From Paracoccaceae bacterium (GTDB lineage: Bacteria; Pseudomonadota; Alphaproteobacteria; Rhodobacterales; Rhodobacteraceae), in the NCBI GenBank assembly GCA_024639125.1, contig JAHEJA010000012.1:1-64000 (forward strand): a stretch of 64,000 nucleotides of DNA. Direction: 5' to 3'. The translations under genes were made by a program, and so were the position numbers. The notes under the pieces are model-generated. The model worked only from the letters and a program-made list of their open reading frames with translations, did not search any database and was not told the DNA's origin. Positions 37,674-46,269 of this stretch are shown one piece after another. How positions within the stretch are numbered: position 1 is the first letter of the stretch; each line of letters starts with the position of its first letter.

Positions 37674-37696
37674 GGTCACATAAACCTGTAAAATGC

Positions 37697-37722
37697 GGGC
37701 GCTGTTTACAGCGCCCTTTTTT
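37697..37722 (+). terminator. Rho-independent terminator of trxA
   Basis: GGGCGCTG-TTTA-CAGCGCCC, a perfect 8-bp stem with a 4-base loop, is followed by TTTTTTATT, 23 bases after the trxA stop. Confidence 0.93.
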
Positions 37723-37740
37723 ATTCGCACAGCCCTAGAC

Positions 37741-37769
37741 CTTGCCCCTGTCAGCCGGATACCCCATAT
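37741..37769 (+). promoter_or_regulatory. Heat-shock (sigma-32/RpoH) promoter of hslVU
   Basis: CTTG (37741-37744), a 17-base spacer and CCCCATAT (37762-37769) match the RpoH promoter consensus CTTG-N17-CCCCATNT. It lies 25 bases before the hslV start, between the trxA terminator and the hslV ribosome site GGAGA. hslVU is a known heat-shock operon in other proteobacteria. Confidence 0.75.
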
Positions 37770-37794
37770 ATGTTTCAAGTCGTAGGAGATCACA

Positions 37795-38349
37795 ATGTCA
37801 GATAACAATTTCCCCGGATGGCATGGCACAACGATTATAGGCGTCAAGAAAGACGGCAAAGTCGTGATTGCAGGGGATGGCCAAGTCAGCCTTGGCCAAA
37901 CCGTCATCAAAGGCACTGCGCGCAAAGTGCGTCGTTTGTCACCGGGCGGATATGACGTGGTCGCTGGCTTTGCTGGGTCCACTGCGGATGCGTTCACGCT
38001 TCTTGAGCGGCTCGAAGCCAAACTCGAGGCAACACCGGGGCAATTGGCTCGTGCTTCGGTCGAATTGGCCAAAGATTGGCGCACAGACAAGTATCTTCAA
38101 AAACTCGAGGCGATGTTAATTGTGACAGATGGCTCTGCGCTATTTGTGATCACTGGTGCCGGTGATGTGCTTGAACCCGAACATGATGTCGCTGCGATTG
38201 GGTCGGGCGGTAATTTCGCATTGGCCGCTGCGCGCGCTATGATGGATACCGACAAAGACGCCGAAACCATTGCCCGCGACGCAATGGCGATTGCGGCTGA
38301 TATTTGCGTTTATACCAACGGTAAACTGACCGTTGAAAGCATTTCCTAA
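37795..38349 (+). CDS. hslV: ATP-dependent protease peptidase subunit HslV
   Basis: 184 residues. After the propeptide [11 protein letters not shown], Thr12 becomes the N-terminal nucleophile ([25 protein letters not shown]). HslV forms a dodecameric proteasome-like chamber capped by HslU, and degrades misfolded and regulatory proteins. GGAGATCACA precedes the ATG, and an RpoH-type promoter lies at 37741-37769. It is followed by hslU after 15 bases. Confidence 0.97.
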   Translation: MSDNNFPGWHGTTIIGVKKDGKVVIAGDGQVSLGQTVIKGTARKVRRLSPGGYDVVAGFAGSTADAFTLLERLEAKLEATPGQLARASVELAKDWRTDKYLQKLEAMLIVTDGSALFVITGAGDVLEPEHDVAAIGSGGNFALAAARAMMDTDKDAETIARDAMAIAADICVYTNGKLTVESIS

Positions 38350-38364
38350 GAGTGGTGATTCAAA

Positions 38365-39672
38365 ATGACTGACCTAACACCCCGCGAAATCGTATCTGAA
38401 TTGGATCGATATATCATTGGCCAAAACGATGCAAAACGTGCTGTGGCGGTTGCGCTTCGGTCGCGGTGGCGTCGCAAACAGCTTCCTCCTGAATTGCGGG
38501 ACGAAGTATACCCAAAAAATATCCTTATGATCGGACCAACAGGTGTCGGGAAAACCGAAATCAGCCGTCGTTTGGCGAAACTGGCCAAGGCTCCCTTTAT
38601 CAAGGTCGAAGCCACGAAATTCACCGAAGTGGGATATGTTGGCCGCGATGTTGAACAAATCATCCGTGATTTGGTGGACTCTGCCATCAATCAAACGCGC
38701 GAACAAATGCGCGAAGACGTCAAAGCCAACGCCCAGCGCGCCGCAGAAGAACGCGTGTTGGATGCGATCACCGGTGAAAATTCCCGTGAAGCCACCCGTG
38801 AAATGTTCCGCAAGAAGCTTCGCGCGGGGGAATTGGATGATACGGAAATCGAACTGGATGTTGCCGATACATCAAACCCGATGCCGATGTTTGACATGCC
38901 CGGACAACCGGGATCGCAAATGGGAATGATGAACCTAGGCGATATATTTGGCAAAGCCTTTTCCGGTCGCACAGTAAAACGCAAAATGACCGTCCAACAA
39001 AGCTATGGCGTGCTAATCGGCGAAGAAGCCGACAAGTTGTTAGATGACGAAATCGTAACGCGCACAGCCATCGAAGCGGTCGAAGAAAACGGCATCGTGT
39101 TCTTGGATGAAATCGACAAGGTTTGCGCCCGTGCCGATGTGCGCGGTGCAGACGTAAGCCGCGAAGGTGTGCAACGCGATCTTCTGCCCCTCATCGAGGG
39201 CACAACCGTCAGCACGAAACATGGCGCCATCAAAACGGATCATATCCTTTTCATTGCGTCGGGGGCTTTTCACGTGGCAAAGCCATCTGATCTTTTGCCT
39301 GAACTTCAGGGGCGCTTGCCAATTCGTGTGGAATTACGCGCCCTCACCGAAGATGATTTTGTGCGAATCCTAACCGAAACCGACAACGCCTTGACGCTTC
39401 AATACAAAGCCTTGCTTGGCACCGAAGGGGTGGATGTGACATTTACCCAAGACGGCATCAAAGCCTTGGCGCGGACTGCCGCAGATGTGAACCAATCTGT
39501 TGAAAACATCGGGGCGCGTCGTCTGTACACAATCATTGAACGTGTCTTCGAAGAATTATCATTCCATGCACCGGATCGTTCCGGCGAAGCCATCATTGTC
39601 GATGCTGACTTTGTCGAGAAAAATATCGGCAGCTTGGCACAAAGCGCAGATCTAAGCCGTTACGTGCTCTAG
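38365..39672 (+). CDS. hslU: ATP-dependent protease ATPase subunit HslU
   Basis: 435 residues. AAA+ unfoldase with Walker A GPTGVGKT at 57-64, Walker [12 protein letters not shown], sensor [17 protein letters not shown] and the C-terminal tail ADLSRYVL that docks into HslV. The I-domain (about residues 110-240) is Met-rich ([17 protein letters not shown]). Second gene of the hslVU operon, followed by a terminator hairpin. Confidence 0.97.
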   Translation: MTDLTPREIVSELDRYIIGQNDAKRAVAVALRSRWRRKQLPPELRDEVYPKNILMIGPTGVGKTEISRRLAKLAKAPFIKVEATKFTEVGYVGRDVEQIIRDLVDSAINQTREQMREDVKANAQRAAEERVLDAITGENSREATREMFRKKLRAGELDDTEIELDVADTSNPMPMFDMPGQPGSQMGMMNLGDIFGKAFSGRTVKRKMTVQQSYGVLIGEEADKLLDDEIVTRTAIEAVEENGIVFLDEIDKVCARADVRGADVSREGVQRDLLPLIEGTTVSTKHGAIKTDHILFIASGAFHVAKPSDLLPELQGRLPIRVELRALTEDDFVRILTETDNALTLQYKALLGTEGVDVTFTQDGIKALARTAADVNQSVENIGARRLYTIIERVFEELSFHAPDRSGEAIIVDADFVEKNIGSLAQSADLSRYVL

Positions 39673-39677
39673 GTCTA

Positions 39678-39702
39678 TTTGGGCGCTATAAATGCGCCCA
39701 AA
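39678..39702 (+). terminator. Terminator hairpin of hslVU
   Basis: TTTGGGCGC-TATAAAT-GCGCCCAAA is a perfect 9-bp stem, 5 bases after the hslU stop, followed by the pyrimidine-rich CTTCTTTCTATCTTTT. Confidence 0.78.
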
Positions 39703-39772
39703 CTTCTTTCTATCTTTTGACAATGTCTTGATTTACACAGTCCCCAAAGTCCTAGCGTGACAGGGTGAACCG

Positions 39773-40984
39773 ATGGGTACATTGGAATTTTTGCGGAAAA
39801 ACGCCCGTTGGCTCAGCGCGGGAACGCTGCTTACGTTTTTATCCAGCTTTGGTCAGACTTTTTTCATCGCCATTTTCGCGGGTGAAATATCACAAACCTT
39901 TGACCTAACTCCGGGGCAATGGGGTGGTATTTACACGTTAGGCACAACCGCCTCGGCTATTGTTATGATCTGGGCTGGGGGGCTAAGCGATGTCTTTCGG
40001 GCGCGAAACCTGGGGGCAATTATACTTGCGTCCCTTGCTTTGTCCTGTTTGGCAATGGCCTTTAACCCGTCGGTTTATTTGCTACCGCTCGTCATTTTCG
40101 CGCTCCGCTTTACGGGCCAAGGAATGGCGGTTCATTTGGCCTTTGTTGCGATGGCGCGGTGGTATGTTGCCACACGGGGCCGCGCGCTGGCGGTAGCGGC
40201 GCTTGGGTTTTCCATTGGCGAAGCGATCCTGCCATTGGTCTTTGTTTTCTTGATGACTGTCTTTGCATGGCAAAGCCTTTGGATCGCTGTCGCGCTTGTT
40301 ATGGTTGCCGCCATTCCGGTGTTTCGATGGCTTCTCAAGACAGAGCGCACACCAAAATCAATGGCAGAAGAAAACCAATCCACGGGGATGCAAGGCCGCC
40401 ATTGGACACGCGCGCAAGCGCTTCGGCACCCTTTGTTTTGGTTCATGATCCCAACACTTTTGGGGCCACCAACCTTTAACACTGCTTTCTTTTTTCATCA
40501 GGTGCATTATTCGGACATCAATGGGTTCAGCCATATGTATTTGGTCGCCCTATTTCCTATTTACACAACAGTTGTCATTCTTTCGATGATGCTTTCTGGG
40601 TGGGCCTTGGATCGGTTTGGCACCGCAAGGATGTTGCCCTTGTTCCTTTTGCCAATGGCGGTTGGATTTAGCATTTTTGGACTGGCTCATAGTTTGACAT
40701 TTGTGATGATCGGCTTGATCTTTACCGGTCTGACAAACGGGGCAAATTCGACCCTAATCAACGCGTTTTGGGCGGAATTCTATGGGACCAAACACATCGG
40801 ATCAATCAAAGCATTGGCGACGTCTGTCATGGTTTTTGGGTCTGCTATTGGTCCGGGTTTAACCGGGCTTTTCATTGATTTCGGGTTCGAACTTTGGGGT
40901 CAGTTTTTGTTGGCTGGCGGGTATTTCGTTTTTGCAAGTGTCCTGACATGGTTGGGACTTCGCACGCTACAATCACCCGCTTAG
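39773..40984 (+). CDS. Major facilitator superfamily transporter
   Basis: 403 residues with about 12 hydrophobic segments. The loop GGLSDVFRARNLGAI (after segment 2) is the MFS signature region, with a second related loop GWALDRFGTARMLPLFL in the C-terminal half. A central hydrophilic loop (LLKTERTPKSMAEENQSTG) divides the two halves. The substrate is unknown; the overall look is that of the oxalate/formate or monocarboxylate-type carriers, with low certainty. Its last 12 bases overlap the convergent thiQ gene. Confidence 0.87.
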   Translation: MGTLEFLRKNARWLSAGTLLTFLSSFGQTFFIAIFAGEISQTFDLTPGQWGGIYTLGTTASAIVMIWAGGLSDVFRARNLGAIILASLALSCLAMAFNPSVYLLPLVIFALRFTGQGMAVHLAFVAMARWYVATRGRALAVAALGFSIGEAILPLVFVFLMTVFAWQSLWIAVALVMVAAIPVFRWLLKTERTPKSMAEENQSTGMQGRHWTRAQALRHPLFWFMIPTLLGPPTFNTAFFFHQVHYSDINGFSHMYLVALFPIYTTVVILSMMLSGWALDRFGTARMLPLFLLPMAVGFSIFGLAHSLTFVMIGLIFTGLTNGANSTLINAFWAEFYGTKHIGSIKALATSVMVFGSAIGPGLTGLFIDFGFELWGQFLLAGGYFVFASVLTWLGLRTLQSPA

Positions 40985-41665
40985 GTAACCTGCCAACGGA
41001 CCGCCTGTCGCCAAGGCCGTTTCCGTTGGCATCGGCGGCGTTGCGGTGCCCCGATCAACGACGCTGATCTTGTGCGCAATCCGTTTGGCATCGTTTGGAT
41101 CATGGGTGACCATGATCACGGTTGCACCCCGTTCAGCAGTCAGATCCGCCAATAGATCCAACATGTCCTGTTTCATAGCCGGACCAAGGGCGGAAAACGG
41201 TTCGTCCAACAAAACGATGGGCTTGTCCTGTAATAAAACCCGCGCCAATGCAGCGCGGCTTTGTTGACCACCGGAAACATCCGATGGGCGTCGCTCGCCC
41301 ATGCCGGCAAGCCCGACACGGGACAATGCCTGTTCGACCAGCTCTGCCTGTGGGGCAGGTAATCGGGTCTTTGATGACACCGCCAGCGCCACATTGCGAA
41401 AGAGGCTAAGGTGCGGAAACAAATTGTTATCTTGAAACAAAACCGCCATAGGGCGTTTGGACGGTGGGTATTGCGAAATATCCACTCCCTCCCAAAACAA
41501 GCTGCGCTGACGCAGCGCAATAAAGCCCCCAATCGCGGCCAAGACCGTTGATTTCCCCGCACCCGAAGGCCCCATAATCGCCGTCACCCCGGGATCAAAA
41601 GCAAGATCGGGAAGCTGAATGTGAAACGTCCCTTGGGTGACTACGGTCTTTTTCAGTTCAAGCAT
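40973..41665 (-). CDS. thiQ: Thiamine ABC transporter ATP-binding protein ThiQ
   Basis: 230 residues. Walker A GPSGAGKST near residue 27, signature SDVSGGQQSRAALARVLL and Walker B PIVLLDEPFSALG. The start is the ATG at 41665 (MLELKKTVVTQ), which overlaps thiP by 8 bases; an upstream reading would lie inside thiP. It drives uptake of thiamine or its phosphate with ThiP and ThiB. Its role is assigned with confidence because a TPP riboswitch precedes the operon. Confidence 0.94.
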   Translation of the reverse strand: MLELKKTVVTQGTFHIQLPDLAFDPGVTAIMGPSGAGKSTVLAAIGGFIALRQRSLFWEGVDISQYPPSKRPMAVLFQDNNLFPHLSLFRNVALAVSSKTRLPAPQAELVEQALSRVGLAGMGERRPSDVSGGQQSRAALARVLLQDKPIVLLDEPFSALGPAMKQDMLDLLADLTAERGATVIMVTHDPNDAKRIAHKISVVDRGTATPPMPTETALATGGPLAGYLSG

Positions 41666-43166
41666 AACGCCGCCCCAATCGCTCAAAGAGCCAAAATAAG
41701 CCAAGGCTGATCCCCACCAAAAGCACCGCCGCCGCCGCCGCTTGGGACATTCGATACGCCCCCATTAGCTGATACAGTTTGAGCGGCAACGTGGCATGCT
41801 CAGCCGTTCCAAACAGGGCAATCACCCCTAAATCGCCCATAGCAAGTGCCGCAACCAAGCCCGCAGCAAATCCCAATGTGCGCGCCATGCGTGGCACCAA
41901 CACCCAGCGCACCCAAGCCCAAGGCGACAAACCCAAAGACTGTGCCAAACGTCCATAATGCGCGCGTGTATCCTCGGCTGCAGGACGCAGAATGCGCAAC
42001 ACAAAAGGCAAAGCCATAAGAGCATTCACACATAGCGTAACAACCAGCGCATATTCAAACGGGTTGCCAATCTTGCGCAGCATTAGAAACACCCCCGTTC
42101 CCAACACCAAAGGCGATATGGCGATCCCCAAGCTACCGATCACTTCGCCCCATTTATGCATCAAACACAACGCAATCCCAAGGCAAAGAACCGTAGACGC
42201 CAAAGCCATCAAAATAGATCGACCAGCCGCGATCCAGACATCGCCGCCCAATGACGAAATACCCCATAGGCCATAGGCCATCACCATCCCAAGCGGCACC
42301 AACAAAAACGCGGCAGCCCACATGATATGAAAGACATCCAAAATAATCCGCCAAACCGGATCCCCAATGCGCAACACAGGACGATCCAGTCCTTGGCCCA
42401 AATCGGTGCGCACCCCAATCAAGGTCAGTGCAACCGCTGCTGATCCGGCAAGACCCAATTGGATCATTCCCAAACTTGCCGCCTTGCCCAAGTCAAAATC
42501 AAATCGAAACGCTTGGTAAATTGCCAATTCCAAAGTCGTCGCCTTGGGGCCACCGCCTAATGTTAAAGCCACCGCGAAACTTGACAGGCAAATAACAAAA
42601 ATCACCGCAAAAGCGGCGGGAATAACACGCAGCAACATGGGCGCTTCGATGATGCGAAAAAGCGCAAGCCCCGACAACCCCAAACTTTGGGCTAGGCGCA
42701 AGCGCTCTGTCGGAATTGCGCCCCAAGCCGCCAAAACCATACGTGTTGCCAACGGTAAATTGAAAAAGACATGGGCCAATAAAATACCCTGAAGCCCATA
42801 TATAGAGACTGTTTTTACTCCGAAATATCCCAGAACCCCATTCACCAGCCCGTTCTGACCAAAGACAGAGATCAACCCAAGCACAGCAACAATCACGGGC
42901 AAAATAAAAGGTGCGCCCATCAACATGACAACAACGTCACGCCCCCAAAAGTGCCGATAAAATAACGCACGTGCAACGGGGATTGCCAAACCAACCGAGA
43001 TAACCGCCGATAGGCTGGCTTGATACACTGTAAATCGGATCGACGCCCAATCGTCGGCCGTTGGACGCACCAATCCATCAGAGGCGGACCAAACCGCCCC
43101 CAATGGCAATAGGATCGCAGCCAGCACGGCTGCGCCCATGATTATTGCGACAACGCGCGACGCCAC
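41658..43166 (-). CDS. thiP: Thiamine ABC transporter permease ThiP
   Basis: 502 residues, a fused double permease with about 12 membrane segments and two EAA-type loops (RLAQSLGLSGLALFRIIEAPML and RLAQSLGLSPWAWVRWVLVPRM). This two-in-one layout is typical of ThiP. The likely start is GTG at 43166, overlapping thiB by 25 bases; an ATG at 43139, directly after the thiB stop, is an alternative and would shorten the first segment. Neither has a strong ribosome site. It works with ThiB and ThiQ. Confidence 0.93.
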   Translation of the reverse strand: MASRVVAIIMGAAVLAAILLPLGAVWSASDGLVRPTADDWASIRFTVYQASLSAVISVGLAIPVARALFYRHFWGRDVVVMLMGAPFILPVIVAVLGLISVFGQNGLVNGVLGYFGVKTVSIYGLQGILLAHVFFNLPLATRMVLAAWGAIPTERLRLAQSLGLSGLALFRIIEAPMLLRVIPAAFAVIFVICLSSFAVALTLGGGPKATTLELAIYQAFRFDFDLGKAASLGMIQLGLAGSAAVALTLIGVRTDLGQGLDRPVLRIGDPVWRIILDVFHIMWAAAFLLVPLGMVMAYGLWGISSLGGDVWIAAGRSILMALASTVLCLGIALCLMHKWGEVIGSLGIAISPLVLGTGVFLMLRKIGNPFEYALVVTLCVNALMALPFVLRILRPAAEDTRAHYGRLAQSLGLSPWAWVRWVLVPRMARTLGFAAGLVAALAMGDLGVIALFGTAEHATLPLKLYQLMGAYRMSQAAAAAVLLVGISLGLFWLFERLGRRYA

Positions 43167-44122
43167 TCTGCAATCGCCTCATCCCGAAGCTGGGCCGCCG
43201 TTACATCGTCATAAAAAATCGCCTTGTCCGGCATTGGAAGATCAGCAAAAACCGCAGGCCACGCGCTTGCCGGTTGCGCCGCTGGATAAGACCAGTTTGT
43301 TTCTGGGATCAACGATTGAAACGCATCTGACATCACAAATGACATGAATTGATCCGCCAACTCTGGCTGATCTGTCCCTGCCACTTTGGCGACCAATTCA
43401 AAGAACGCATAATGCCCTTCGTCAAAAATCGCCGCCTTTTTGGTCAAATCACTTTCGGCTGCGATGTGATAAGCGGGCGAAGTATTGAAGGACAACACAA
43501 CATCCGCTTCACCAGACGTGAACAGCCCATAGGCTTCGGACCAACCTTTGGTGACGGTCAAAATCTTGGGGGCCAACCGCGCCCAATAGGCTTCGGCTTG
43601 ATCGCCATAAACCGCCTTGACCCACAAAACCAACGCCAAGCCAGAAATCGAACTGCGCGGGTCTTGGATCACAATCTTTGATCCCTCTGGCAAATTGACC
43701 AGATCTTCGAACCCACTGGGGGCAGTCGCCAAACGCGTTTCGTCATAAACAAACGACACATAAGCCCAATCAAAGGGCAAAAACACATCGTCCGCCCAGG
43801 CAATTGGCAAATCCAAATCGGCATTATTCTGACCATGCGCCGCAAACAATCCCGTTTCACGCGCCTTTTTGGTGACATCCGTGTTTAACCCGATCACGAT
43901 ATCCGCATTGGTGCTGCTGCCCTCTAACATAAGACGTGGCAACACATCCCCTGCGGAAAATTCAAGATCACAGGCACAGGTCGCTTCGAACGCCTGTTCA
44001 ATCGCAGGACCAGGCCCCCATTCCGACGTAAAATAATCAGGGGCATAGATAGATAACACAGGGGTTTCAGCCACAACTGAAGTTGCTGCTAATAAGCCCG
44101 CTGCAAGTGTAAGATGTTTCAT
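43142..44122 (-). CDS. thiB: Thiamine-binding periplasmic protein ThiB
   Basis: 326 residues. A signal peptide MKHLTLAAGLLAATSVVA with cleavage before ETPVLSIYAPD is followed by a type II binding-protein fold related to iron and thiamine binders (YFTSEWGPGPAIEQAFEATC; PRSSISGLALVLWVKAVYGD; FMSFVMSDAFQSLIPETNW). It binds thiamine, TMP or TPP in the periplasm. First gene of the thiBPQ operon. Its GGAGAG ribosome site can be sequestered by the hairpin of the upstream TPP riboswitch. Confidence 0.94.
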   Translation of the reverse strand: MKHLTLAAGLLAATSVVAETPVLSIYAPDYFTSEWGPGPAIEQAFEATCACDLEFSAGDVLPRLMLEGSSTNADIVIGLNTDVTKKARETGLFAAHGQNNADLDLPIAWADDVFLPFDWAYVSFVYDETRLATAPSGFEDLVNLPEGSKIVIQDPRSSISGLALVLWVKAVYGDQAEAYWARLAPKILTVTKGWSEAYGLFTSGEADVVLSFNTSPAYHIAAESDLTKKAAIFDEGHYAFFELVAKVAGTDQPELADQFMSFVMSDAFQSLIPETNWSYPAAQPASAWPAVFADLPMPDKAIFYDDVTAAQLRDEAIAEWRRALSQ

Positions 44123-44126
44123 TCAA

Positions 44127-44258
44127 CTCTCCTTTTGCAAGCGGAGAGTAAGTATCAGGAATTGTTCCAGACCTTCCCTCCGCCGGTTCTAACCGGTTCA
44201 GGTTCAACGGGTCCGCAACTGCGTCTCAGCCATTTTTGGTGGCACCCCGAGGTAGGGC
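44127..44258 (-). ncRNA. TPP (THI-box) riboswitch with Shine-Dalgarno-sequestering stem
   Basis: Read on the minus strand, the leader holds the THI-box landmarks in order: CTCGGGGTGCC, GGCTGAGA, GGACCCGTTGAACCTGA and CCGGTTAGAACCGGCGGAGGGA (aptamer about 44172-44258). Between aptamer and ATG, ACTCTCC and GGAGAGT (44143-44149 and 44126-44132) can pair over 7 bp, and the second arm is the thiB ribosome site. This suggests translational repression when TPP is bound; no T-run follows, so transcription termination is less likely. Confidence 0.95.
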
Positions 44259-44260
44259 TG

Positions 44261-44288
44261 AATTTAGAGGAATTTTGGAAATGATCAA
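44261..44288 (-). promoter_or_regulatory. Candidate promoter of thiBPQ
   Basis: On the minus strand, TTGATC (44283-44288), a 16-base spacer and TAAATT (44261-44266) precede the riboswitch so that transcription would start near 44254. A plus-strand promoter for the retron region (TTGGAA 44275-44280, 17 bases, TAATTT 44298-44303) would overlap it. Confidence 0.45.
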
Positions 44289-44565
44289 TAGCTTGCATAA
44301 TTTAATAATGAGACCAAGGCACACCTCGAAAACTGGACTTAAGTTTACAAAATATGACTTTATATGTACCAATCACTTGTGTTCAAATTCACAATCACTT
44401 AACTTCAATTTGGCATCAAGTGTTGGGATTAACTAAGTGTTGTGTACCTGCGACACCTGCGACAAGGTTATTTTCAAGCACCTACGCGATCTACATTATG
44501 CTAATAATATGTCTGACTTTAAACAAACTATGGAAAAGCGAAATTCCAACATTTGATGCTAAAAA
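44289..44565 (+). ncRNA. Candidate retron msr-msd non-coding RNA
   Basis: About 280 AT-rich bases upstream of the retron-type RT hold no credible gene, but they have paired structure. AATCACTT occurs twice (44371-44378, 44393-44400), and its partner AAGTGTT occurs twice (44418-44424, 44435-44441), so they can nest into a long two-tier hairpin. The best single stem is CACAATCACTTA with TAAGTGTTGTG (44390-44401 / 44434-44444), 11 bp with one bulge, a plausible msd. Longer-range pairs are GCATAAT/ATTATGC (44295-44301 / 44495-44501) and GGAATTTTG/CGAAATTCC (44269-44277 / 44539-44547), candidate a1/a2 arms. TAGC at 44289-44292 could hold the branching G. The exact boundaries are inference. Confidence 0.4.
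44447..44464 (+). repeat. Perfect 9-base tandem repeat in the retron leader
   Basis: CCTGCGACA is repeated twice head to tail with no mismatch, just after the candidate msd stem. Such a direct repeat could arise by slippage or be part of the msd structure. Confidence 0.75.
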
Positions 44566-46269
44566 ATGACCTTAAAATCGTTTAAAACAATAAAAGAACT
44601 CTCGACAGCACTTAACCGAAAGCATCGCGATGAATTTTTGTTTATTGCCTATGGGACTAATCCTAGCAACCGATACAAGTTGTTTAAAATTCCTAAGAAA
44701 AGTAGCGGACTTCTTAGCATATGCGCACCTAACAAAGCCCTATTGAACTTACAGCGTGAGATCCTAGCGTTATTGCAAAACGACTACTATCCTAAAGCCG
44801 TTGTACATGGATTTGTTAACGGCAAGGATCGTAGCATAAAAAGCAACGCTGAAAGTCATATCTGCAAAAAATGGGTCTTGAATATCGATCTAAAGGATTA
44901 CTTCGAAACGATTCATTTTGGGCGAATTAAGGGTCGACTTATCAGCTCGCCTTACAACTACCCTCCTGATATTGCGCAGTTCATCGCTCATATCTCTTGT
45001 TTCGAAAAAATCACAGACACGGAAGGAAAAAAACACAAAACAAGCGTGTTGATGCAAGGAAGTGCACTATCTCCCATCCTCGCAAATATAGTTTCAGACA
45101 AATTAGATGCCGAACTCTTTCGCTTTTGTAATCAACTCGGCTGCACATACACTAGGTATGCAGACGACATAACAATATCGTCTGATCGTTCAAAATTTCC
45201 CGCAAAAATCGGGACGTCCAAAAATAATGAAGATCTAAAGAGTTTCAATTTATCAGAAACTTTCCAAGAAATATTCGAAAATAATGGCTTTAATATTAAT
45301 CACACGAAAACTCGTTTGCGCGGTAGGTCATTCCAACAAGAAGTCACTGGCTTGGTTGTAAACGAAAAGCTAAACGTAAAACGAAAATTTGTGCGGAACG
45401 TCAGAGCAATGCTGCATGATTGGGAGGCAAATGGATTAGATGCTGCGACATCTCGCCATTTTGACGAAAAACGACCAACTCGGGGTCGATTACCCCAACA
45501 GGAAGTCCGAAAATTCGAATGGGTCGTGCATGGCAAGATTGAACACATTCGAAACATTAAAGGGCCAACTGATCAAGTATTCAGAAGACTAGCGGCAAAA
45601 TATAACGACGTATGCTCAAATGGCTCAAAGTTCAAAATTCCACTAGTAGAAGATCGCGAAGTTCTGGAAGCTACGGTTTGGTATTTAGAAAATGATGATG
45701 ATGCAGGTTCTGTTGGAACTTGCTTCGCAATTGAAAATAATCTCTTTGTGACTTGCGCCCACTGCATCGGTGACAATTTGCGTATTTTTTCACCTCTAAA
45801 CCGGAATTTTGCACTGAAAGCCGAATTGGTCAAAAAAGATGATCACAACGATTTGGCTCTAATAAAAATAACAGATCCGTTTCCAGCATACGCTCCTACA
45901 TGCTGTTTAAAAATAGCCGATAAAAACGACACTGCCAAATTCGTTGTCGACTCTTACGTCCTAGTAGCCGGATATCCGCAAAATTCGGACTCGAATTCAT
46001 TAACAATTAGGGAAAGCAAGTTCACCGGGCATTCACGTAAAAGTTTTGATAGAAAACCTGTCAATAACGATAATGTAATAGAACTTGTCTCTGGTACTTG
46101 GGCTGGTATGAGCGGCGGTCCTATTTTGTTTGGGGGAAAAGTCGTGGGAATCATTGTAAGGGGACCTAACGATGACGATCCGACCATCCCTTGTTTAGCA
46201 ACAAAGTCCGAACTGCTAGAAGAATTACTCATTCGCCACCCCCCAAATACCGACGCAATACCGACGTAA
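44566..46269 (+). CDS. Retron-type reverse transcriptase fused to a trypsin-like serine protease
   Basis: 567 residues in two parts. Residues 1-340 are a reverse transcriptase with the retron-specific NAxxH motif as NAESH (94-98), the catalytic YADD (198-201) in YTRYADDITISS, and the VTG motif (260-262) in QEVTGLVVNEKLNV. QGSALSP replaces the more usual QGxPTSP. Residues 365-560 are a chymotrypsin-fold protease with His399 (TCAHC), Asp429 (HNDLALIKI) and Ser516 (GMSGGP), so the triad is intact. No signal peptide or membrane segment is seen. The gene is visibly AT-rich with many AAA, ATA and AAT codons, unlike its neighbours, which indicates transfer. There is no clear ribosome site. Retron defence with the protease as effector is inference. 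Confidence 0.9.
   Translation: MTLKSFKTIKELSTALNRKHRDEFLFIAYGTNPSNRYKLFKIPKKSSGLLSICAPNKALLNLQREILALLQNDYYPKAVVHGFVNGKDRSIKSNAESHICKKWVLNIDLKDYFETIHFGRIKGRLISSPYNYPPDIAQFIAHISCFEKITDTEGKKHKTSVLMQGSALSPILANIVSDKLDAELFRFCNQLGCTYTRYADDITISSDRSKFPAKIGTSKNNEDLKSFNLSETFQEIFENNGFNINHTKTRLRGRSFQQEVTGLVVNEKLNVKRKFVRNVRAMLHDWEANGLDAATSRHFDEKRPTRGRLPQQEVRKFEWVVHGKIEHIRNIKGPTDQVFRRLAAKYNDVCSNGSKFKIPLVEDREVLEATVWYLENDDDAGSVGTCFAIENNLFVTCAHCIGDNLRIFSPLNRNFALKAELVKKDDHNDLALIKITDPFPAYAPTCCLKIADKNDTAKFVVDSYVLVAGYPQNSDSNSLTIRESKFTGHSRKSFDRKPVNNDNVIELVSGTWAGMSGGPILFGGKVVGIIVRGPNDDDPTIPCLATKSELLEELLIRHPPNTDAIPT

Noticed and set aside
44354-44569. A 71-codon reading frame just before the RT-protease gene, and another at 44236-44436
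   Set aside because: The first overlaps the candidate structured RNA and the RT start; the second overlaps the antisense of the TPP riboswitch. Neither has a ribosome site or a recognisable protein.
44566-46269. Group II intron reverse transcriptase
   Set aside because: There is no maturase or HNH domain and no intron RNA landmark, and the NAESH and VTG motifs are those of retron RTs.
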